From: Micromonospora sp. M71_S20
GTDB taxonomy: Bacteria > Actinomycetota > Actinomycetes > Mycobacteriales > Micromonosporaceae
Length of the DNA: 64,000 nt
Reading direction: 5' to 3'
Assembly (NCBI RefSeq): GCF_003664255.1
Contig: NZ_RCCV01000002.1
Location: 436,501-500,500, forward strand
Below, piece after piece: positions 1 through 9,000 of the stretch; position 1 is the first letter of the stretch; every line of letters starts with the position of its first letter. Both the position numbers and the translations under genes were made by a program. A model generated the notes under the pieces. That model saw only the letters and a list, made by a program, of their open reading frames with translations, had not been told where the DNA came from and ran no database searches.

Positions 1-105
1 GCCGTGCACGGCGCGATCGCCCTGGTGGTCGACCGGACCACCCTCGCCGACCTGCTGGGGGCGGAGCACTCTCCGGCCGGTGCCGGGGAGACCCGCGCCC
101 GCTGA
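1..105 (+). CDS. 3' end of an unidentified gene (partial)
   Basis: An open frame runs from the first base to a TGA at 103-105, giving the last 34 residues of a protein that starts before the window. The tail has a short hydrophobic stretch (AIALVVD) and then an Ala/Gly/Arg-rich end. High G/C at third positions fits a real gene. There is too little sequence to name a family. It converges on the small membrane gene that follows on the other strand. Confidence 0.5.
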   Translation, partial: AVHGAIALVVDRTTLADLLGAEHSPAGAGETRAR

Positions 106-152
106 CCACGCACCGGCTCCTCCGGCCGACGGGCAGCCGGGCCCGGTGACGG

Positions 153-341
153 TCAGCCGACGGCGGTCACCGGCCGCTCCGTCGGGCTGCGAAGCTCGAC
201 CGGAGCTGCCGGTGCGGCCCCGTCCGGGGTGGCGTGCCACGGCGTGAACACCGCGACCACGGCGAGCAGCAGCCCGGCCAGCGCCACCGCGAGCACCAGC
301 AACAGTTCCCGCGCCGCGCCCGAGCCGGCGTCGCCCACCAT
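153..341 (-). CDS. small single-helix membrane protein
   Basis: A predicted 62-residue protein with one hydrophobic helix (about residues 12-31, rich in L, V and A), then a short proline/alanine-rich tail. I chose the ATG at 341 because a purine-rich GGGAGGGG lies about 7 bases upstream. A GTG five codons earlier would put that motif inside the gene. No family is recognised. The topology suggests a short N-terminus and a polar C-terminal tail. It stands alone between convergent and divergent neighbours. Function unknown. Confidence 0.5.
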   Translation of the reverse strand: MVGDAGSGAARELLLVLAVALAGLLLAVVAVFTPWHATPDGAAPAAPVELRSPTERPVTAVG

Positions 342-356
342 GGTCACCCCTCCCAC

Positions 357-463
357 GCCGGGCGGTCCCGCCCGGATCTTCCCCCGTCCTCAGCTTCCAC
401 CACCCCCGGCGGCGGAAACAGTCGCCGATCGGACGTAACGTCCGCTGATTCCAGACTCAGCCA
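357..463. other. intergenic region with a 13-base palindrome
   Basis: Part of the region between the small membrane gene and the helicase gene. It contains an imperfect-centre palindrome at 431-443 (GGACGT, one base, ACGTCC), about 90 bases upstream of the small membrane gene, where it could be an operator. No gene is seen here. Confidence 0.3.
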
Positions 464-497
464 CACCGGCTCCGGGCACGGGTGCCCGGAGCCGGTG
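464..497 (-). terminator. strong hairpin terminator after the DEAD-box gene
   Basis: A perfect 16-base-pair stem (464-479 with 482-497) closed by a 2-base loop, 26 bases beyond the helicase stop codon. There is no T-run, which is common for terminators in high-GC actinomycetes. Confidence 0.75.
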
Positions 498-522
498 GGA
501 GGAGCGGAACGTGAAGGGTCGG

Positions 523-1854
523 TCAGGAGGCGTGCGGGGCGCGGGGGCGGCGCGAGCGGCGGGGCCGCCCCGAGGCGCGGTGCGGAGCCCGGCCGCCCTC
601 GCCGGCGCGTCCACCCGACCGGCCGCCGGCGGAACCCGGGGAGGCGGCCTGCGGCGGGGGCGGTGCGATCGTCACCGGCACGCCGGACGGCTCCCGGGCA
701 CCGGTCACCCGGGCCAGGGCCTCGTCGCCGGGGCGCACCTGGACGGACTCGGGACGGATGCCGGCGGTCGACATCAGCCGGGACACGTCCCGGCGCTGCT
801 CCGGCAGGACCAGGGTGACCACCGTGCCGGACTCCCCCGCCCGGGCGGTACGCCCACCACGGTGCAGGTAGTCCTTCGCCTCGGTGGGCGGATCCACGTT
901 GACCACCATGTCGAGCCCGTCGACGTGGATGCCCCGGGCCGCCACGTCGGTGGCGACCAGCGCCGTCACCTGCCCGGTGCGGAACTGCTCCAGGATCCGG
1001 GTGCGCTGCGGCTGCGACTTCCCGCCGTGCAGCGCGGCCGCGCGTACCCCCTTGGACAGCAACTGCCGGGCGAGCCGGTCGGCGCGGTGCTTGGTGCCCA
1101 TGAACAGGATGGTGCGGCCCTCGCGGGCGGCGATCCAGGTCAGCGCGGTGGGCTTGTCCACCGCGTCGACGTGCAGCACGTGGTGGGTCATCGCGGTCAC
1201 CGTGGCGGTGCCCGGGTCCACGGAGTGCGAGACCGGGTTGCTGAGGAAGCGGCGCACCAGCTTGTCCACGCCGCCGTCGAGGGTGGCCGAGAAGAGCATC
1301 CGCTGCCCGTTCGGGGCGACCTGCTCCAGCAGCTTGGTGACCTGCGGCAGGAAGCCCATGTCGGCCATCTGGTCGGCCTCGTCGAGCACGGTGATGCCGA
1401 CCTGGTCCAGTCGGGCGTCGCCGCGGTTGATCAGGTCGTGCAGCCGCCCGGGGGTGGCCACGACCAGCTCGGCGCCGGCGCGCAGGGCGTCCGCCTGGCG
1501 TTGCAGCGAGAGCCCGCCGACGACGGTGGCGCAGCGCAGGCCGACGGCGCGGGCGTACGGGACGAGCGCGGTGGTGACCTGCTGGGCCAGCTCGCGGGTC
1601 GGCACCAGCACCAGGGCCAGCGGTCGGCCCGGGCGGGCCCGGCGGCCGGCGGTGCGGGACAGCAGGGGAAGCCCGAAGGCGAGCGTCTTGCCGGAGCCGG
1701 TGCGGCCCCGGCCGAGCACGTCCCGGCCGGCAAGCGAGTCCGGCAGCGTCGCCGACTGGATCGGGAACGGCTCGGTGATGCCCTGGGCGGTCAACTCGGC
1801 GAGGAGCGCCGGGGCCAGCCCGGTGAGGGCGAACGAGGGTACGACGGTGGTCAT
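523..1854 (-). CDS. DEAD-box ATP-dependent RNA helicase
   Basis: Unwinds RNA duplexes using ATP. This type usually serves ribosome assembly or mRNA handling in the cold. The 443-residue protein shows the full motif set: Q-motif region near FPIQSA, GRTGSGKT (Walker A), PTRELAQQ, TPGR, DEAD inside VLDEADQMADMGF, SAT, ATDVAARGI, and HRGGRTARAG. A basic Pro/Gly/Arg-rich tail of about 60 residues follows and probably binds RNA. The ATG at 1854 is preferred over an upstream in-frame start because GAGGAAGG lies 8 bases before it and family homology begins there. It follows cspA on the same strand with a folded 221-base spacer, suggesting a cold-shock pair. Part of its ribosome binding site lies in a hairpin at 1866-1888. 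Confidence 0.95.
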   Translation of the reverse strand: MTTVVPSFALTGLAPALLAELTAQGITEPFPIQSATLPDSLAGRDVLGRGRTGSGKTLAFGLPLLSRTAGRRARPGRPLALVLVPTRELAQQVTTALVPYARAVGLRCATVVGGLSLQRQADALRAGAELVVATPGRLHDLINRGDARLDQVGITVLDEADQMADMGFLPQVTKLLEQVAPNGQRMLFSATLDGGVDKLVRRFLSNPVSHSVDPGTATVTAMTHHVLHVDAVDKPTALTWIAAREGRTILFMGTKHRADRLARQLLSKGVRAAALHGGKSQPQRTRILEQFRTGQVTALVATDVAARGIHVDGLDMVVNVDPPTEAKDYLHRGGRTARAGESGTVVTLVLPEQRRDVSRLMSTAGIRPESVQVRPGDEALARVTGAREPSGVPVTIAPPPPQAASPGSAGGRSGGRAGEGGRAPHRASGRPRRSRRPRAPHAS

Positions 1855-1865
1855 GCGGAAGCCTT

Positions 1866-1888
1866 CCTCGACGCGGCACGTGTCGAGG
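1866..1888 (-). promoter_or_regulatory. hairpin overlapping the helicase ribosome binding site
   Basis: A 7-base-pair perfect inverted repeat (1866-1872 with 1882-1888, loop of 9). In the minus-strand mRNA its 3' arm ends in GAGG, the first half of the GAGGAAGG ribosome binding site. It could act as a temperature- or helicase-sensitive gate on translation. This is inference from position only. Confidence 0.4.
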
Positions 1889-1970
1889 GAGGGCGCCGGA
1901 GGCGGCGCTGTCACCGGCGGACCAGGCCGCGGGTGACTCACAAGCACGAACCGAAAGGGGTACGGAGCCC

Positions 1971-2021
1971 GGCCCGCCGCCGTTCGCCGCCTGCTCACGC
2001 AGGTCGACGGTGCGGCGGGCC
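1971..2021 (-). promoter_or_regulatory. inverted repeat in the cspA-helicase spacer
   Basis: Ten-base perfect arms (1971-1980 with 2012-2021) around a 31-base loop. Transcribed between cspA and the helicase gene, it may be an mRNA-stability or processing structure. Confidence 0.3.
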
Positions 2022-2029
2022 GGTCCCGT

Positions 2030-2052
2030 CACCGCGCCCGGAGGGCGCGGTG
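2030..2052 (-). terminator. hairpin terminator after cspA
   Basis: A perfect 10-base-pair stem (2030-2039 with 2043-2052) and a 3-base loop, 24 bases past the cspA stop. It probably ends most cspA transcripts, with readthrough feeding the helicase gene. Confidence 0.65.
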
Positions 2053-2075
2053 GGTGTTACTGGAAGATCCGAAGA

Positions 2076-2279
2076 TCAGAGCGGGCGGATGTTCTCCGCC
2101 TGCGGGCCCTTCTGGCCCTGGGTCACCTCGAACTCGACCCGCTGGTTCTCGTCCAGGCTCCGGTAGCCGGAGGACTGGATCGCCGAGAAGTGGGCGAAGA
2201 CGTCGGCGCCGCCGCCGTCCGGGGTGATGAAGCCGAAGCCCTTGTCAGCGTTGAACCACTTGACGGTGCCAATAGCCAT
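2076..2279 (-). CDS. cspA: cold-shock protein CspA family
   Basis: A 67-residue single-stranded nucleic-acid binding protein (RNA chaperone) with the complete cold-shock domain. RNP1 is KGFGFI (residues 13-18) and RNP2 is VFAHF (27-31). Length and ends match the family exactly. The ATG at 2279 is preceded by AAGGAGA at good spacing. In-frame codons further upstream belong to the leader. The leader is about 200 bases with several hairpins, typical of cold-shock mRNAs. The same-strand downstream gene is a DEAD-box helicase, the usual functional partner in the cold. Confidence 0.97.
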   Translation of the reverse strand: MAIGTVKWFNADKGFGFITPDGGGADVFAHFSAIQSSGYRSLDENQRVEFEVTQGQKGPQAENIRPL

Positions 2280-2441
2280 TTTTGTTTCGTCTCCTTGACG
2301 GAACGTCGAACCCGCACTTGTTGCGGGCTCGAAGAGGAGCGCGCCACGCGGAACTGCCTGGCTCGCTTGTCGCTTCTGGTCGCCCCGCCCGGAGAACTCC
2401 GGACACAACAAAGAGCGCCTGGGCCACAATCCTCCAGGCGC
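2280..2441 (-). promoter_or_regulatory. structured 5' leader of cspA
   Basis: The stretch between adnB and cspA holds three inverted repeats in the minus-strand transcript: 2415-2422 with 2434-2441 (8 pairs, 11-base loop), a 14-base near-palindrome at 2389-2402, and 2311-2316 with 2322-2327 (6 pairs, 5-base loop) just before the ribosome binding site. The start site was not identified. Long folded leaders control csp mRNA stability and translation in other bacteria. That it does so here is inference. Confidence 0.45.
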
Positions 2442-2484
2442 ACACAGAGTCTCTGGGAACCATAACTGCAACGCGACCAACCTA

Positions 2485-5400
2485 TCACGGATTCGGCCCG
2501 GCACCACCGTCTGCCGGAATTTCCGGTACGGAAACGATCAGCGCGGTCAGCCCGTCCGCGTCGAGCAGGTCCGCCGGGCGGACCGTGACCCCGTCCCGCA
2601 CGTAGTGGAACGCCGCGCCGACCCGCTCCACCGGCACGCCGGCCAGCTCCGCCCAGGCCAGCCGGTAGACCGCGAGCTGCACGGCGGCCACCTCGGCGGC
2701 GGCGCCCGCGGGCTGCCGCCCGGTCTTCCAGTCGACCACGTCGAACCGCCCGCCCGGCCGGGCGAAGACGGCGTCCATCCGCCCCCGGACCACCACTCCG
2801 GCGATCACTGTGGCGAACGGCACCTCCACCTCGACCGGCACCCGCTCGGCCCACTCGCTGGCCAGGAAGCGCTCCTGGAGCTCGGCCAACGCCTCGTCCG
2901 GCGCCGCGTCCGCGTCGGCCGCACCCGGCAGCTCGTCCAGGTCGAGCAGCCGGTCGGCGCCGAACCGCTGCTCCAGCCAGGTGTGGAAGGCGGTGCCCCG
3001 GCGGGCGTACGGATTGGGTTCGGTGGGCACCGGGCGGCGCAGCGCGCGGGCCAGCGCCGCCGGATCCCGGCGCAGCGCCACCAACTGGGTCACCGACAGT
3101 TGGCCGGGCAGCGCCACCTCCACCGCGCCGGACTGCCTTGTCAGCTCGGCCCGCTCGGCGAGCAGCAGGTCGGCCTCCCGCCGCCACCGCGCCACGTCCG
3201 CGTCGTCGGCCGGCCCGTCCGGACCCTCGCCGTCGGTGTCGTCGGTGTCGCCCGGCGGCCGGCCGCCCGCAGCGCCCGGCGGTCGGCCGCCCGCAGCGCC
3301 GTCGGCCGGTGGGCGCCCGGCGCGGCCGGCCGTGTCGCCGTCGGCGAGGAAGCGGCGGACCAGGGCTGCCGCCTCGGCCAGCGCCGGCCGGCGGGCGCCC
3401 AGCGGGTCGGCCGGCCACTCGGCGCGCAGCACCACCTCGGTGGTCGGGTTGACCGCGTCGCCCGGCGGCTCCGGCGCCCACTCGTCGACCAGGTGCCCGG
3501 CGCGGGCGTCCAGGCAGGCGTCGTGCACCTCCCGCAGCAGCACCGACGGGCCGCGCGGCCGTTTGGTGCCCTCCCCCCACCAGTAGCCGGAGCAGAGCAG
3601 CAGCCGCCGGGGCCGGGTCACCGCCACGTACGCCAGCCGGCGCTCCTCCCGTTCGTCGTGCGCCCGCCAGGCGTCGGTGAAGTCCTCCAGCGCCCGGGCC
3701 ACCCCCCGCTGGTCCTCGGCCTCGGGCAGGCCCAGCTCGGGCAGCCCGTCGGCGTCGCCGCGCAGCGGGAACGGCAGCACGCCCAGCCCGCCGAGCCAGT
3801 GGTCGGAGTTGCGCACCGGCCCCGGCCAGACGCCCCGGCTCAGCCCGGCCACCGCGACCACGTCCCACTCCAGGCCCTTCGCGGCGTGCGCGGTGAGGAT
3901 CTGCACCGCGCCCTCGACCACCTCCACCTCGCCCGGCGTGAGGCCGCGCTCCTCGTCCTCGGCGGCGGTCAGGTAGGCCAGGAACCCCGACAGGGTGGCG
4001 CCCGGCGTCTCCCCGCTGAAGCGGGCGGCGACGTCGCCGAGCGCGTCCAGGTGGCCCCGCGCCAGACCGGCGTCCCCGGCCCCGTCCCGGCCGGCCCGCA
4101 CCGCCACCTCCACGTCCAGGCCGATCGTCCGCTCGATGTCGGCGATCAGCTCCGGCAGCGACTGGTCCAGCCGGTAGCGCAGCAGGCCCAACTCCCGGGC
4201 GTACGCCCGCAGCCGCGCGTAGCCCTCCGCCGAGTACGCCTGGGCCGGGCCCAGGTCGGCCAGCGCCTCGACCAGGGTCGCCTCGTCCAGCAGGTCCGGG
4301 CTGATCTCCGGGGTGCCGTCGTCGGCGAGCCTGCGCCGGGCCGCCGCGATGGACTTCGCCCGGCGGTGCAGGGCCACCAGGTCACGGGGCCCGATCCGCC
4401 AGCGGGCGCCGGTCAGCAGCCGCAGCAGCGCGGCCCCGTCCGTCGGGTCGGCCAGCACCCGCAGCGTGCACACCACGTCGCGCACCTCGGGGGTGTCCAG
4501 CAGGCCGCCCAGGCCCACCACCTCGACCGGCAGGCCGCGCTCGCGCAGCGCCGACTCGATCGCCGGAATCTGGCTGCGCAGCCGCACGAGCACGGCGGTC
4601 GTGGGCCGCAACGGCACCGGGATGTGCTCGGGCAGCACGCCGGGCATCCCCGCCGCGCCGCGCCAGGCGTGCAGCACGCTGTCGGCGATCCAGTCGGCCT
4701 CGTCGGCGTACGTCCGCAGCAGGGCGCAGTGGACGGTGCCGCCGGCGGCACCGCGGGCGCTGCGGTGCGGGACCGGCTCCTTGACGCTCATCGCCGCCCG
4801 CAGCTCCGGCACCCGGGCGCCGGCGGCCCGCAGCGGGGTGGCCAGGGCGTTGGCGACGCCGAGGATCTCGGGCCGGTTGCGCCAGCTCGTGGTGAGGCCG
4901 AGCACCTCGGCCGGCGCGCCGCCGACGCGGGCGAACTCCGTGGGGAAGCGGTCCAGGGTGCCGGCGCTCGCCCCGCGCCAGCCGTAGATCGACTGGCACG
5001 GGTCGCCGACGGCCGTCACCGGGTGCCCGCCGCCGAAGAGCGCGTTGAGCAGCACCACCTGGGCGTGGCTGGTGTCCTGGTACTCGTCCAGCAGCACCAC
5101 CCGGTAGCGGTCCCGCTCGATCTCGCCGACCCCCGGGTGGTCCCGGGCCACCCGGGCCGCCCGGGCGAGCTGGTCGGCGAAGTCCATCGCCTCGAAGTCC
5201 TCCTTGCGCCGGGCGTACGCGCGCACCAGCGGAAGCAGCTTCAGCCGGGTCTGCTGGAGTTGCAGCGCCTTTCGCACGTCGGCGTAGACCCGGCCGGGGC
5301 GCGCCTGCACCTCGGCGAAGAAGCGGCCCGTCCACGCGGCCAGCGCGTCCGGGTCGACCAGGTGCTCGTCCAGCTCCCCGGCGAGCGCCAGCACCGCGTC

Positions 5401-5964
5401 GGTGACCGTGCTCGGCATCCGGTCCACCTCGGACATGTCGCCGTCGTAGTTGCGCACCAGCAGGTCGACCAGCTGCCAGCGGGACGCCTCGGTGAGCAGG
5501 CGGGTGGACGGCTCGTAGCCGGCCCGCAGCCCGTGCTCGGTCACGATCCGGCCGGCGTACGAGTGGTAGGTGGAGACGGTCGGCTCCCCGGCCAGCGGAT
5601 CGTCGAGCGGGTCGCGCCCCCGCCGCCCGAGCCGCCGCACCAGCTGGTCGAGCCGGGTACGCACCCGGTGCGCCAGCTCGCCGGCGGCCTTGCGGGTGAA
5701 GGTGAGCCCGAGCACCTGCTCCGGCCGGACGTACGAGTTGGCGACCAGCCAGACCACCCGGGCGGCCATCGTCTCGGTCTTGCCCGACCCGGCGCCCGCG
5801 ACCACCAGCAGCGGCTCGACGGGGGCGGCGATGATCGCCGACTGTTCCCGGGTCGGCGCGGGCAGCCGCAGCAGCTTCGCCAGCTCCACCGGGGTGTACC
5901 GGGGGCCGGCGTCGGCGACCCGGGGCGCCGGGGTCGCGCTGCTGAACAGGGCGGGCTGCGTCAC
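2485..5964 (-). CDS. adnB: AdnB-like UvrD-family helicase-nuclease
   Basis: Motor-nuclease subunit of an AdnAB-type double-strand-break resection complex, the actinobacterial counterpart of RecBCD/AddAB. The 1159-residue protein starts with an SF1A motor: AGAGSGKT (56-63), [26 protein letters not shown] and late motifs including [11 protein letters not shown] and VAVTRPR. It ends with a RecB-type PD-(D/E)XK nuclease: GRMDAV (Asp about 1064), VVDWKTG (Asp about 1078, Lys about 1080), then QLAVYRL. Start is a GTG at 5964. It is the second gene after adnA, as in mycobacteria. The linker between motor and nuclease (about 3200-3330) is Gly/Pro-rich with a short repeated GGRPPG unit. The assignment as AdnB rather than AdnA rests on order and the N-terminal resemblance. 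Confidence 0.9.
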   Translation of the reverse strand: MTQPALFSSATPAPRVADAGPRYTPVELAKLLRLPAPTREQSAIIAAPVEPLLVVAGAGSGKTETMAARVVWLVANSYVRPEQVLGLTFTRKAAGELAHRVRTRLDQLVRRLGRRGRDPLDDPLAGEPTVSTYHSYAGRIVTEHGLRAGYEPSTRLLTEASRWQLVDLLVRNYDGDMSEVDRMPSTVTDAVLALAGELDEHLVDPDALAAWTGRFFAEVQARPGRVYADVRKALQLQQTRLKLLPLVRAYARRKEDFEAMDFADQLARAARVARDHPGVGEIERDRYRVVLLDEYQDTSHAQVVLLNALFGGGHPVTAVGDPCQSIYGWRGASAGTLDRFPTEFARVGGAPAEVLGLTTSWRNRPEILGVANALATPLRAAGARVPELRAAMSVKEPVPHRSARGAAGGTVHCALLRTYADEADWIADSVLHAWRGAAGMPGVLPEHIPVPLRPTTAVLVRLRSQIPAIESALRERGLPVEVVGLGGLLDTPEVRDVVCTLRVLADPTDGAALLRLLTGARWRIGPRDLVALHRRAKSIAAARRRLADDGTPEISPDLLDEATLVEALADLGPAQAYSAEGYARLRAYARELGLLRYRLDQSLPELIADIERTIGLDVEVAVRAGRDGAGDAGLARGHLDALGDVAARFSGETPGATLSGFLAYLTAAEDEERGLTPGEVEVVEGAVQILTAHAAKGLEWDVVAVAGLSRGVWPGPVRNSDHWLGGLGVLPFPLRGDADGLPELGLPEAEDQRGVARALEDFTDAWRAHDEREERRLAYVAVTRPRRLLLCSGYWWGEGTKRPRGPSVLLREVHDACLDARAGHLVDEWAPEPPGDAVNPTTEVVLRAEWPADPLGARRPALAEAAALVRRFLADGDTAGRAGRPPADGAAGGRPPGAAGGRPPGDTDDTDGEGPDGPADDADVARWRREADLLLAERAELTRQSGAVEVALPGQLSVTQLVALRRDPAALARALRRPVPTEPNPYARRGTAFHTWLEQRFGADRLLDLDELPGAADADAAPDEALAELQERFLASEWAERVPVEVEVPFATVIAGVVVRGRMDAVFARPGGRFDVVDWKTGRQPAGAAAEVAAVQLAVYRLAWAELAGVPVERVGAAFHYVRDGVTVRPADLLDADGLTALIVSVPEIPADGGAGPNP
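3245..3300 (-). repeat. in-gene tandem repeat in the AdnB linker
   Basis: GC-rich tandem units encode successive GGRPPG-type blocks in the flexible linker between the AdnB helicase and nuclease domains. The repeat keeps the reading frame. Confidence 0.5.
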
Positions 5965-5972
5965 TGCGCTGC

Positions 5973-6078
5973 CTCAGTTCGCGACTGCGGGGCTCGCAAG
6001 CTCACTCCTCGCGCTCACGGGTGTCATCTCAGTTCGCGACTGCGGGGCTCGCAAGCTCACTCCTCGCGCTCACGGGTG
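5973..6078. repeat. 51-base direct repeat between adnB and adnA
   Basis: Two identical 51-base copies (5973-6023 and 6028-6078) separated by 4 bases. The distal copy includes the adnA stop codon and its last codons. The proximal copy reproduces that end just before adnB. Read on the minus strand the unit carries GAGCGCGAGGAG, which recurs in the dapE-dapD spacer. It looks like a tandem duplication of an intergenic repeat family member. Confidence 0.85.
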
Positions 6079-9000
6079 CTCCGGGCGGCGGGCGGTCGGC
6101 GGCTCGACCACCTGGCGGCCCTGCCCCGACACCGGGCAGCTCGTACGCACCGGGCAGACCCGGCACTTGGAGTTGGCGACCGCGGCGAAGGTGGCGGCGG
6201 CCATCGTATCCGCGGTGCGCCGCACCAGCGCGGTCGCCCAGCCGGCCTCCGGGCCCTCCCCCGCCGGCGGTTGGCTCTGCTCCTTCGCGTCCTTCGCGCC
6301 GGTGCCGAGCTGCACCAGGGCCGCGCCGCCGGACTCCTCGCCGAAGTCGGCGAAGGCGCCCGCCTCCACCGCCGCCTGGTAGGCGCCGAGCTGCGGGTGC
6401 TCGGCGAGGTCGTTGGCCGTGACGGCGGTGGACTTGCCGGTCTTCAGGTCGATGACGACCAGCCGGCCGTCCTCGTCGACCTCCAGCCGGTCCACCCGGC
6501 CGACCAGTTCGACGGGCCGGTTCGGGTCGTCGAGGCGCACCGCGAACTCGTGCTCGATGGCGAGCAGCCGGCGCGGGTTCGCGGCCAGCCAGCGGAGCAG
6601 CTTGTCCACCATCGCCTCGGCGCGGTTGCGCTCCGGACCGACCATCCAGCGGGCGGCCAGCTCGATGACGTCGAACCGGGCGGCGACGTAGTCCAGCAGG
6701 GCGCCCCGGTCGGCGCTGGCGTCCTCGGCGAGCATCGCGGCGGCGTGCACCAGGTTGCCGACGCCCTGGGCGGCGCTGGCCGGCGGGCTGCCGCCGTGCC
6801 GCTCCAGCAGCCAGCGCAGGCTGCACCGCAGCGCGCTCTCCATCGCCGACGGAGTGACCCGGACCGGCTCCCCCTCGTCGACCAGCGGACGGTCGTCGGA
6901 GAGCTGCCGCAGCCCCCACCAGTCGTCCGGGTGCGCGCCGGCCACCCCGGCGGCGGCGAGCCGGGCCAGCTCGGCGGCCGCCGCCTGCCGCCGGGCGTAG
7001 GGCACGGCCGGGTCACTGACGGCGGTACGCAGCTCCGCCACCAGCGCCGGCAGGGTCAGCGCCCGGGGCGGCCGGCTCACCGGCAACGCACCCGGCCGGT
7101 CCGTCTCCTCGTCGGCTCCGGCGGGACCGTCGTCCCCCGGCCGCTGCGGCGCGTCCCGATCCGGCCTCGCCGCATCCGGACCGGCCGGAGCCGCTCCACC
7201 CGTGACCGGCCCGCCGGCATCCGACCCGCCGTCGGGGGACGCAGGGCCGCCGCCCGGGGGCGGAGGGCCTCCGTCGGGGGACGCAGGGCCGTCGCCCGGG
7301 GCGGGCGGGTCGGTCGGGCCCAGCTCGTAGAGGAAGCGGCTCGGCTGCTCCTCGTGGTCGTCGCCACCCACCGCGGCGGAGGCGACCGCGCTGACCAGCA
7401 GCAGCCGCCGGGCCCGGGTGACCGCGACGTGGAACAGCCGGCGCTCCTCGTCGAGCAGCGCCGAGGTCTGCCCGACCAGGGCGGCCACGGCCCCGGCCCC
7501 GGCCGTCCTACCGGCCAGCACGTCGACCAGGCGCTCCGAGCCGAGCAGGCTGCCGCGCAGCCGCAGGTCGGGCCAGACGCCCTCCTGCACCCCGGCGACC
7601 GCCACGAGATCCCACTCCAGCCCCTTCGCCGCGTGGGCGGTGAGCAGCCGCACCGCCTCCCCCCGGTCGGCGGTCGGGGCGAGGGTGTCGGCCGGCAGGT
7701 CCTGGCCGAGGACGTGTTCGAGGAAGACCTCCGTACGCGCGCCGGGCAGCCGGTCGGTGAAGCGGGCCGCCGCGTCGAAGAGGACCATCACGGCGTCGAG
7801 GTCGCGGTCGGCCGCCTCGGCGCGGCGGCGCCGCGCGACATCGCCCTCGCCGGTCACCGTCTGGCCGCGGCCGGTCGCCGCGGACCACAGCTCGGCGAGC
7901 CCGCTGGCCCGCCAGACCGCCCAGAGCACATCCTCCGCCGTGGCGCCGGGTCGCGCGGCGGCCTCCCGGGCGACGGCCAGCAGACCGGCCACCGTCTGCG
8001 CCGGCTCCGCCCAGTGCCGCTCGATCCCGGCCAGCTCGGCCGGGTCGCGCAGCGCCTCCACGATCAGCTCGCCCGAGGGGCGGCGGTCGCCGCCGGCCAG
8101 CGCGAGGGCGCGCAGCCCCTGCCGCAGCCGCCGCTCGGCCAGCGGATCGGCGCCGCCGAGCGGCGAGTGCAGCAGCGCTACGGCGGACTCCTCATCGAGC
8201 CGCTCGGGCTCCAGGGCGCAGCGCAGCAGGAGCAGCAGCGGCGCGACCGCCGGTTGCAGGTGCAGTGGCAGGTCCTCGCCGTGCACGACGGTGGGCACCC
8301 CGGCGGCGTGCAGGGCGCGTTGCAGCGAGGGCAGTTGCCGCCCGGTGGAGCGCACCAGCACGGCCATCTCCGACCAGGGCACGCCGCCGAGCAGGTGCGC
8401 CTCGCGCAGCGCGTGCGCCAGCCAGGCCGCCTCGCTGGTGGCCGAGCGGAAGGTGCGTACCTCGACCGAGCCGGGCGGCGCGTCGGGCAGCGGGTGCAGC
8501 CGGCGGTGCGCCGCCGGGCCGCGCAGCCGGCGCGCCAGCCGGCCGGACGCGGCGAGCAGCCGGGGACCGGCCCGGTAGGAGGTGGTGAGCACCACCTGTG
8601 CCGCGGGTGCCCCCGAGACGGTGCGGAAGCGGTGCGGGAACGTGGTCACCCCCGCCGGGTCCGCGCCCCGGAACGCGTACGTGGAGGAATCCGGGTCGGC
8701 GAACGCGACCACGGGTTTGCCACCCCCGGCCACCGTCGCGAGCAGGTCCTGCTGGGCGGGGTCGGTGTCGGCCAGCTCGTCGACGTAGACGTACGCCAGC
8801 CGCCGGCGCTCGGCCGCGAGCAGCTCGGGGTCGTCGAGCAGCATCCCGGTGGCGGCCCGGACCAGCTCGGCCGGGTCGTACGCGACGGAGCCGCGGTTGC
8901 TGACGTCGCGCAGGGCGAGCACGGCCACGTACTCCCGCAGGAAGCGTGCGGCGGCGGGCCAGTCGGCGCGGCCGAGCTTCTCGCCGAGCCGGGCCAGCTC

